Shown: positions 1-4,551 of the stretch, one piece after another | Numbering within the stretch: the stretch's first letter is position 1 | Layout: every line of letters begins with the position of its first letter | From: DATKDP01 sp035546335 | Lineage (GTDB): Bacteria; Acidobacteriota; Thermoanaerobaculia; Gp7-AA8 | Assembly: GCA_035546335.1 (NCBI GenBank) | Contig: DATKDP010000015.1 | Coordinates: forward strand, 1 to 5,019 | Reading direction: 5' to 3' | Length of the DNA stretch: 5,019 nt | Notes under the pieces: generated by a model | What the model was told of the DNA's origin: nothing | The model's input: the letters and a program-made list of their open reading frames with translations, nothing else | Database searches by the model: none | Program-made: the position numbers and the translations under genes

Positions 1-528
1 GAGGGCCTGAAAGTTGGTGTGAGAGGGTATGAAGAGAAGAATGACGCCGGCCACCGCGTTCGTCGGCGCTGTTCCGGTCGCCGAAATCGACTGCCAGACT
101 CCCTCGGAAAAGTTTCCGTCCGCGGTGAACCTCGTCTCTACGGGAAGAACATCTCCCTCCGCATCCAGCCACCACAGCCCGATGCCGGGCGGACGTGCTG
201 CGCCCGGCGGCAGACCGTTGTCGTTGCGGTACTTGCCGCCGAATACGTAGCTCGTACCCGGAACGACCTTAACAACCTGAAAAATACTGGCTATCCGCTG
301 GTTGGGAACCGACTCAAGCAGCAGGAACTTCTGCCGGACCGAGCCCGACATGGGGTTACCGTTCGCGTCCCGCTGGTCGAAGTCTACGCTCTGTTCGGAA
401 TCAGAAAAGAAGTCCCAGCCTTCGAGGTTGCCTGCGAAACCTGGATTGACGAGGCGATTCTGGGCAATGAGCTCGGTCGACGACACGAGAATGACTGCGG
501 CGAGAAAAAGCTTGATCGAAGACCTCAT
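1..528 (-). CDS. Secreted protein with carbohydrate-binding-module-like N-terminal domain (partial, C-terminus outside window)
   Basis: Reading leftwards from an ATG at 528-526, the frame stays open for 176 codons to the window edge, so the end of the gene is missing. A purine-rich AGAGGG (542-537) sits 8 bases before the ATG and supports this start. Residues 1-23 look like a signal peptide: basic start (Arg2, Lys6), hydrophobic core LFLAAVILV, then a likely cleavage after Ala-Gln. The mature part opens with RLVNPGF at 25-31 and LEGW at 35-38, a pattern typical of CBM4/9-like and other galactose-binding-like jelly-roll domains. Later residues such as VPGTSYVFGGKYR (89-101), GIGLWW and GVWQSISATGTAP fit the alternating beta strands of such a fold. 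The protein is probably exported to the periplasm or cell surface and may bind sugar or polysaccharide; the ligand is unknown and no catalytic domain is visible. It is transcribed divergently from the arginine operon and has no evident functional link to it. Confidence 0.82.
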   Translation of the reverse strand, partial: MRSSIKLFLAAVILVSSTELIAQNRLVNPGFAGNLEGWDFFSDSEQSVDFDQRDANGNPMSGSVRQKFLLLESVPNQRIASIFQVVKVVPGTSYVFGGKYRNDNGLPPGAARPPGIGLWWLDAEGDVLPVETRFTADGNFSEGVWQSISATGTAPTNAVAGVILLFIPSHTNFQAL

Positions 529-646
529 GATCGGAACCCTCTGGCCCTGTTCGGACGGACCTGAAAGACATTCGTCCCTGCAAAAAAGCGAATGCTCGCG
601 CCCTCGGCGGAGTTCAGACGTGAGACATGCGCGACGGAGAGCACAC

Positions 647-675
647 ATTATTAGCCTCCCGGCGCCGTTTGAAAA
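647..675 (-). promoter_or_regulatory. Candidate sigma70-type promoter for the divergent secreted-protein gene
   Basis: On the - strand, TTTTCA (675-670, four of six matches to TTGACA) is followed by a 17-base spacer and AATAAT (652-647, five of six matches to TATAAT). The spacer holds the 8-base palindrome CGGCGCCG. Transcription would begin near 640 and give an untranslated leader of about 110 bases before the ATG at 528. The AT-rich -10 stands out in a GC-rich region, but the -35 is weak, so this is a pattern match only. Confidence 0.4.
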
Positions 676-858
676 GGGTAGGTTCCGTTAATGTAGGGTG
701 TGCTCCCTGGTTCTGGGCCGAGCGAAGAAGGTGCGCCTGATGGGCCGCGCAGGCAATTCGAATGCAGCCGACTGGCAGGAGTAGCGGCAAGCTCCAACGC
801 CCCTCTCCCGGCGCGCGACGATCTCGCAAGTCCTCGACGTCTGCGACGATGCCGCGCA
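676..858. other. Non-coding part of the divergent intergenic region
   Basis: No convincing gene is visible here on either strand. The open frames that cross it are Arg-, Pro- and Ser-rich and low in complexity, have no clear ribosome site, and overlap one another on both strands, as expected for chance frames in GC-rich DNA. A pyrimidine tract CCCTCTCCC at 801-809 is identical to the left arm of the palindrome further right and could pair with its purine arm at 881-889. I recognise no RNA gene or riboswitch. Confidence 0.5.
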
Positions 859-898
859 CCACCCTCTCCCCGACTTCGCGGGGAGAGGGAGAGGGTGG
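859..898. repeat. GC-rich intergenic palindrome with two alternative stems
   Basis: CCCTCTCCCCG (862-872) pairs perfectly with CGGGGAGAGGG (879-889) around the 6-base loop ACTTCG, an 11 bp stem. Because the purine arm is partly duplicated, CCACCCTCTCCC (859-870) can instead pair over 12 bp with GGGAGAGGGTGG (887-898). Palindromes of this CCCTCTCCCC/GGGGAGAGGG type are, to my knowledge, common dispersed intergenic repeats in GC-rich bacteria; copy number in this genome cannot be judged from one window. No T-run follows on either strand, so it is not an intrinsic terminator. It ends 37 bases before the argR -35 box. Confidence 0.65.
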
Positions 899-923
899 GC
901 CCTCCCTCCCACCTCTGCCCCCC
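880..923. other. Two adjacent G-quadruplex-capable tracts on opposite strands
   Basis: On the + strand, 880-899 reads GGGG-AGA-GGG-AGA-GGG-T-GGG, which satisfies the usual four-run G3 rule with loops of 3, 3 and 1. Directly next to it, the - strand of 900-923 has runs of G6, G3, G3 and G3 with loops of 7, 1 and 1; on the + strand this shows as CCC-T-CCC-T-CCC, seven bases, then C6. The pair sits 12 bases upstream of the argR -35 hexamer. The first tract shares its G-runs with the palindrome, so quadruplex and hairpin would compete. The motifs are plain in the sequence; folding and any effect on transcription are inference. Confidence 0.5.
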
Positions 924-935
924 GGAATAAACACC

Positions 936-963
936 TTGACAGCGCAGTTTCAGGGTGCATAAT
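936..963 (+). promoter_or_regulatory. argR operon promoter (sigma70-like)
   Basis: A perfect -35 TTGACA (936-941) is followed by a 16-base spacer and CATAAT (958-963), a five-of-six match to TATAAT. An initiation point about 6-8 bases beyond the -10 would fall near 970, only about five bases before the argR ATG at 975. The -10 box lies entirely within the first ARG box, so repressor binding should block RNA polymerase directly. No other promoter-like sequence is obvious before argC, argB, argD or argG, which suggests this one drives the whole operon. Confidence 0.78.
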
Positions 964-969
964 TATTCA
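956..969 (+). promoter_or_regulatory. ARG box 1, ArgR operator over the -10 element
   Basis: TGCATAATTATTCA matches the palindromic ARG-box core TGNATWWWWATNCA at every defined position. It covers the whole -10 hexamer (958-963) and the expected initiation region. With the second box starting 20 bases downstream it forms a tandem operator, the arrangement bound by one ArgR hexamer in the E. coli model. As I recall, the E. coli argR gene itself has boxes spaced one base closer than the 21-base repeat of other arg genes, which would agree with the 20 seen here. Confidence 0.8.
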
Positions 970-974
970 CGAAG

Positions 975-1496
975 ATGCATAAATATTCGAATAGCGACCC
1001 CGTCCGCCGCCGCGAAACGATCCTCAGGATCGTCGCGAAGCGCGCCGTGTCCTCCCAGGAAGAGCTCCTCGCGATCCTCCATGCTGAAGGCTTCGACACC
1101 ACGCAGCCGACCCTCTCCCGCGATATCCGCGAGCTCGGTCTCGCCAAGACCCCCAACGGCTATGCCGCCATCGGCCAAACCGGCTCCTCGAGCACCGTCA
1201 TTCCGTTCACCACCCCAGAGACGCGGGAGAACCGCCTCAACCGCGCTCTCGCGGAGTTCGCCGTCTCCATCGAGCAGGCCGGCAACCTCGTCGTCGTGAG
1301 AACCCGCGTCGCCGCCGCTCAGCCGCTCGCTCTCGCCCTCGACTCCGCCGCGATCCCGCAGGTCGCCGGAACGATCGCGGGCGATGACACGATTTTTCTC
1401 GCCGTCCGCTCTACCACGGCCGCCTCCAAGCTCGTTCGCCAGTTCCGCGAGAGCATCGCGCCCCCCCGGCGCGAGCGCCGTACCACGCGCGCCTGA
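975..1496 (+). CDS. argR: Arginine repressor ArgR
   Basis: This 173-residue protein matches the ArgR/AhrC family, usually about 150-160 residues. Residues 11-67 form the winged-helix DNA-binding domain, with RRRETILRIV, the segment SSQEELLAILHAEGF and the recognition helix TQPTLSRDIREL; Ser48-Arg49 is the conserved SR pair. Residues about 83-160 form the C-terminal oligomerisation and arginine-binding domain, with GNLVVVRT and the hallmark GTIAGDDTIF (132-141), where the Asp137-Asp138 pair contacts arginine. A basic tail (RRERRTTRA) follows the domain and is not typical. ATG 975 is the first possible start, since an in-frame TAA lies at 960-962. No proper Shine-Dalgarno precedes it and the predicted transcript start is only a few bases away, so translation is probably leaderless or nearly so. 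With arginine bound the hexamer should repress its own promoter through the two ARG boxes, and with it the downstream arg genes. Confidence 0.96.
   Translation: MHKYSNSDPVRRRETILRIVAKRAVSSQEELLAILHAEGFDTTQPTLSRDIRELGLAKTPNGYAAIGQTGSSSTVIPFTTPETRENRLNRALAEFAVSIEQAGNLVVVRTRVAAAQPLALALDSAAIPQVAGTIAGDDTIFLAVRSTTAASKLVRQFRESIAPPRRERRTTRA
976..989 (+). promoter_or_regulatory. ARG box 2, ArgR operator overlapping the argR start codon
   Basis: TGCATAAATATTCG matches the TGNATWWWWATNCA core except for the last base (G for A). It begins inside the argR ATG (975-977) and runs through the first five codons, so operator and coding sequence are the same DNA. It lies on the same helix face as box 1, about two turns away. 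The adjoining TATTCGAATA (984-993) is itself a perfect 10-base palindrome that extends the right half. Confidence 0.7.
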
Positions 1497-1526
1497 TCCG
1501 TCAGCGCGCGCCTCTCTCTCATTTTT
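1486..1526 (+). terminator. Terminator-like or attenuating hairpin across the argR stop codon
   Basis: CGCGCGC (1486-1492) pairs with GCGCGCG (1504-1510); after a bulged C, TGA (1494-1496, the argR stop) pairs with TCA (1501-1503) around a TCCG tetraloop. The stem is followed by CCTCTCTCTC and then five T (1522-1526). The T-run begins 11 bases past the stem, further than in a canonical intrinsic terminator, so full termination is unlikely. Partial attenuation, or an RNA-processing or stability boundary between argR and argC, is plausible. A ribosome finishing argR would melt the stem. Confidence 0.35.
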
Positions 1527-1555
1527 CCCGAGCAACTGGAGAACTTCACAACGCC

Positions 1556-2575
1556 ATGAAACGTGTAGCCATCGTCGGAGCCACCGGATACGCAGGATCG
1601 GAACTGGTCGCCATTCTCGCGCGCCATTCCGAAGTCCAGCTGGCCGGGGTCTATTCGGGCGTTGGCGGCAGAACCGTCCCGTTCTCGTCGATCCACCCGT
1701 CGCTCGACGGAACGGCCGGGCCGGCCGCCGAACCTTTCTCTTTCGAGCATCTCGAGCAGACCGGAGCCGACTCGGTGTTTCTCGCCACCCCGAACGAAAC
1801 ATCCGCCGAGCTCGGCCCGCGGCTCGTCGACTCGGGATACGGCGTGATCGACCTGTCAGGTTCTTTCCGGCTTCGAGAACCGACGCAATATCCCGGTTGG
1901 TACGGGTTTGATCATCCGCGTCCCGAGCTCCTCCCGGAGTCCGTTTACGGACTGACCGAGTGGTGCAACGGCGAGCTTCCCGGCGCACGCATCGTGGCAA
2001 ATCCCGGCTGCTATCCCACCGCGATTCTGCTCGCGCTCAGGCCGCTCCGCTGGTTGATCGACCGCGAACAGCCGCTGATCTGCGACGTCAAGAGCGGCGT
2101 GTCCGGCGCGGGCAAAAAGAGCGACGTTGCCTACTCGTTCTCCGAGCTCGCCGGCAATTTCAAGGCGTACAGCGTCGGGCATCACCGGCATGAGCCGGAA
2201 GTCCGCCAGGGGCTGAACCTCGATTCGAGAGCGCCTCTCGTCTTCGTGGCTCATCTGCTCCCGACCGTGCGCGGCATTCTGGCGACCATTCACGTCTCGT
2301 TCACGAAAGTGATGACGGACGCGACGATGCGCGAGGCGTACATGAAGGCCTACGAGAATGCGCCGTTCGTTCGTGTCAGGCCGGCCGGCGATCTTCCGGA
2401 GCTGCGCCACGTCGTCGGCACGCCGCGAGCGGAGATCGGTTTCGTGCTCCTTCAGGGCGGCCGCCGCGCCGTGATCGTCTCGGTGATCGACAACCTGCTC
2501 AAGGGCGCCGCTTCGCAGGCGGTCCAGAACTTCAATCGCGTTCACGGCTTCGACGAAAAGGAGTCACTCGCATGA
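1556..2575 (+). CDS. argC: N-acetyl-gamma-glutamyl-phosphate reductase ArgC
   Basis: ArgC makes N-acetylglutamate 5-semialdehyde by NADPH-dependent reduction of N-acetylglutamyl phosphate, the third step of arginine synthesis, in the cytosol. The 339 residues fit the usual type 1 length of about 340-350. The N-terminal Rossmann fold shows VAIVGATGYAGSEL (4-17) and FLATPNETS (75-83). The catalytic cysteine is Cys152 in ANPGCYPTA, followed by KSGVSGAGKK (179-188) and the HHRHEPE motif at 209-215, which supplies the catalytic histidine. HLLPTVRGIL (233-242) and the C-terminal SVIDNLLKGAASQAVQNFN segment complete the family pattern. The usual DLSADFRL is DLSGSFRL here, a mild variation. The gene starts 59 bases after argR with a GGAG at 1538-1541, rather far from the ATG, and its stop overlaps the argB start as ATGA, a sign of translational coupling. 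Confidence 0.97.
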   Translation: MKRVAIVGATGYAGSELVAILARHSEVQLAGVYSGVGGRTVPFSSIHPSLDGTAGPAAEPFSFEHLEQTGADSVFLATPNETSAELGPRLVDSGYGVIDLSGSFRLREPTQYPGWYGFDHPRPELLPESVYGLTEWCNGELPGARIVANPGCYPTAILLALRPLRWLIDREQPLICDVKSGVSGAGKKSDVAYSFSELAGNFKAYSVGHHRHEPEVRQGLNLDSRAPLVFVAHLLPTVRGILATIHVSFTKVMTDATMREAYMKAYENAPFVRVRPAGDLPELRHVVGTPRAEIGFVLLQGGRRAVIVSVIDNLLKGAASQAVQNFNRVHGFDEKESLA

Positions 2576-3354
2576 CGGAGCTCACCGTTGTGAAACTGGG
2601 AGGAAGCCTCCTCGATGACGTCCAGCTGCGCGATCTCGCAATCGGCGCGATCGCGGAGCGGTGGAGCGTGAACCCGAACCTCGTCGTCGTCCACGGCGGC
2701 GGAAAGAATATCGACAAAGCGCTTGCCGCGGCCGGCATTCCGAAGCGGACGGTGCAGGGGCTGCGAGTCACCGACGCGCGGACTCTCGAGATCGTCACCG
2801 GTGTGCTTGCCGGCAACGTCAACAAATCGCTGGTCTCGCAGCTCGCAATGTCCGGCGTTGCTGCAGCCGGCTTTTCCGGCGCGGACGGCGACACGATCCA
2901 GGCCACGCTTCATCCGCCGATCGACGGCATCGACCTCGAGCTCGTCGGCCAGGTCTTCGCCTCCGATCCGGCGCTCGCGCTGACTCTTCTCGGGGGCGGG
3001 TTCCTGCCGGTCATCGCCTCGCTCGGTATGTCGCCGGAAGGAGCCCTGCTCAATGTGAATGCTGACGCGGCGGCAGCTGCGATCGCAATCGCGACCGGCG
3101 CGACAAAGCTGGTGTTTCTCACAGATGTCGAAGGAGTGCTCGATACGAACGGCACGATCGTTCCGTCGCTCGACATGTCGGGGGCCGCGGCGCTGCTCGC
3201 ATCTTCCGCCGTCTCCGGCGGAATGAAGCCGAAGCTCCGCGCATGTCTGGAAGCGCTCGCAGGTGGTGTAGCAAACGTCGTCATCGCCGGCCCGAGCCGG
3301 CACGCCGCCTCACTCGCGGGCGGAGAAGGAGGAACGCACCTTGTTGCTGCATGA
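2572..3354 (+). CDS. argB: Acetylglutamate kinase ArgB (short, probably arginine-insensitive form)
   Basis: ArgB phosphorylates N-acetylglutamate with ATP, the second step of the pathway, in the cytosol. The 260 residues show the amino-acid-kinase fold: VVKLGGSLL (6-14) with Lys8 and the glycine pair, VVHGGGKNID (40-48), the substrate-binding GLRVTD (63-68), NVNADAAAAA (161-170), FLTDVEGVLD (182-191) and SGGMKPKL (215-222), where Lys221 corresponds to the second catalytic lysine. The length is close to the roughly 258 residues of the E. coli enzyme. Arginine-inhibited hexameric enzymes are near 300 residues and carry an extra N-terminal helix, which is missing here, so feedback inhibition is unlikely. 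The ATG at 2572 overlaps the argC stop, and AAAAGGAG (2556-2563) lies 8 bases upstream. The 3' end overlaps argD by 14 bases. Confidence 0.96.
   Translation: MTELTVVKLGGSLLDDVQLRDLAIGAIAERWSVNPNLVVVHGGGKNIDKALAAAGIPKRTVQGLRVTDARTLEIVTGVLAGNVNKSLVSQLAMSGVAAAGFSGADGDTIQATLHPPIDGIDLELVGQVFASDPALALTLLGGGFLPVIASLGMSPEGALLNVNADAAAAAIAIATGATKLVFLTDVEGVLDTNGTIVPSLDMSGAAALLASSAVSGGMKPKLRACLEALAGGVANVVIAGPSRHAASLAGGEGGTHLVAA
3326..3332 (+). promoter_or_regulatory. Strong ribosome binding site that fixes the argD TTG start
   Basis: AAGGAGG, close to the ideal anti-16S complement, lies inside the 3' end of argB and 8 bases before TTG at 3341. No ATG or GTG in the argD frame lies near it. The ATG at 3351 is in another frame, so it cannot start argD. 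A second TTG directly follows at 3344, but its spacing of 11 is less favourable. Confidence 0.8.
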
Positions 3355-4531
3355 CAATTCGCCCGCCGCAGTCGAGCTGCGCGACCGCTCCTTCATCCTC
3401 GGGACATACGCGCGCACTCCGTTTCATCCGCGAAGCGGACGAGGGTCGCAGCTCGTCTGCGCCGACGGTAAAAAGTACTGGGATCTTCTCGGAGGCATCG
3501 CCGTCAACGTTCTCGGACACCAGCATCCTCGAATCGTTCAGGCGATCCGCGAGGAGACGCGAAGCCTGCTGCACGTGTCGAATCTCTACTATCACCCGGC
3601 GCAGGGTCTACTCGCGCAGAGCCTCGTCGAAGCATCGCTGATGTCGCGCATCTTCTTCTGCAACAGCGGCACGGAAGCCAACGAAGCAGCGTTGAAGTTC
3701 GCGCGCCTGGTGAATCCTGGCCGCAGCAGGATCGTTGCGCTCGAAGAAAGCTTTCACGGCAGAACGCTCGGCTCGCTTTCGATGACGGGACACGAGGCGT
3801 ATCGCACGCCGTTCGCCCCGCTCGTCCCGGGCGTCGAGTTCGTAGCACCCAACGACATCGAAGCGCTCCGCGCCGCGGTGACCGCCGATACGTCGGCGAT
3901 CATCCTCGAGCCGGTGCTGGGAGAGGGCGGAGTCGTCCCGCTCAGCGATGAGTTCCTCGTGGCAGCGCGGCAGTTGGCCGATCGCACCGGCGCCCTCCTG
4001 ATCTACGACGAGATCCAGTGCGGCCTCGGGCGAACCGGGAAGCTCTTCGCATTCGAGCACTCGGGGGTCGTGCCCGACATGGTCACGCTGGCGAAACCTC
4101 TCGGCGGCGGGCTTCCGCTCGGAGCCGTGCTCACAGGACCTGCACTCGATGGTGTCGTCAAGCCGGGACATCACGGAACGACATTCGGCGGCAATCCGCT
4201 CGCGTGCCGGCTGGGGCTGACCGTCCTGCAGGCAATCGAGAGCGAGAAGCTCCTCGATCGCGTGACCAAGCTGGGCGAGTGGTTCCGAGGAGAGCTCGAG
4301 TCGCTTCAGAAGCGGCAGAGCGCCATCGTCGTAATTCGCGGAATGGGAATGATGTGGGGCATCGAGCTCGACCGGCCGGCAGCTCCGGTCGTTCGCGAGC
4401 TGCTTGCGAAGGGCTTCGTAGCCGGCACCGCGCGCGAGAAAGTCATCCGGCTCCTCCCGCCGTACACCGTACCGAAGAAAGCGCTCAGCGCGTTCGTCAA
4501 AGCGCTGGAAGAAACGCTGAAGTCAATTTAG
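3341..4531 (+). CDS. argD: Acetylornithine aminotransferase ArgD
   Basis: ArgD is the pyridoxal-phosphate enzyme that moves an amino group from glutamate to N-acetylglutamate semialdehyde, giving N-acetylornithine; many homologues also act as succinyldiaminopimelate aminotransferase in lysine synthesis. The 396 residues match the class III aminotransferase length. Visible motifs in order are TYARTPF (22-28), GGIAVNVLGHQHP (51-63), NSGTEANEAALKFAR (108-122) for cofactor phosphate binding, SFHGRTLGSLS (137-147), IILEPVLGEGG (187-197), IYDEIQCGLGRTG (221-233) with Asp223 facing the pyridine nitrogen, and TLAKPLGGGLPLGA (249-262) with the Schiff-base Lys252, then TTFGGNPLAC (280-289). Translation most likely begins at TTG 3341, as the upstream AAGGAGG shows, giving a 14-base overlap with argB and probable coupling. 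Context in an arg operon makes ArgD a better call than a related GABA or ornithine aminotransferase. Confidence 0.95.
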   Translation: MLLHDNSPAAVELRDRSFILGTYARTPFHPRSGRGSQLVCADGKKYWDLLGGIAVNVLGHQHPRIVQAIREETRSLLHVSNLYYHPAQGLLAQSLVEASLMSRIFFCNSGTEANEAALKFARLVNPGRSRIVALEESFHGRTLGSLSMTGHEAYRTPFAPLVPGVEFVAPNDIEALRAAVTADTSAIILEPVLGEGGVVPLSDEFLVAARQLADRTGALLIYDEIQCGLGRTGKLFAFEHSGVVPDMVTLAKPLGGGLPLGAVLTGPALDGVVKPGHHGTTFGGNPLACRLGLTVLQAIESEKLLDRVTKLGEWFRGELESLQKRQSAIVVIRGMGMMWGIELDRPAAPVVRELLAKGFVAGTAREKVIRLLPPYTVPKKALSAFVKALEETLKSI

Positions 4532-4551
4532 AGAAAAGGAAAACAGAATCG

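Noticed and set aside
19..564. A 181-codon open frame on the + strand across the left end
   Set aside because: It is the antisense shadow of the secreted-protein gene. Its product is Arg-rich with no recognisable motif, while the - strand frame has a signal peptide, a ribosome site and a domain pattern.
582..599. Small terminator or attenuator in the leader of the - strand gene
   Set aside because: On the - strand GCGA-GCAT-TCGC is followed by six T, but the stem is only 4 bp, too short to trust.
669..694. A + strand promoter, TTGAAA with TAATGT
   Set aside because: The spacing is only 14 bases and no + strand gene starts nearby; the argR promoter at 936-963 is far better.
756..763. ATTCGAAT palindrome repeated at 985-992, possibly a shared operator
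   Set aside because: An 8-base match without the TGNAT/ATNCA half-sites is not an ARG box, and two copies of a short palindrome can arise by chance.
862..889. Intrinsic terminator at the 11 bp palindrome
   Set aside because: Neither strand has a T-run after the stem, and both flanking genes point away from this region, so no terminator is expected.
614..962. Several 66-106 codon open frames on both strands of the intergenic region
   Set aside because: They are low-complexity Pro/Arg/Ser sequences created by the CCCTCTCCCC-type palindrome, have no ribosome sites and conflict with one another.
963..2000. A 345-codon open frame on the - strand opposite argR and argC
   Set aside because: It is very rich in Arg, Gly, Asp and Glu, as expected from reading GC-rich codons backwards, and it overlaps two genes with complete family motifs.
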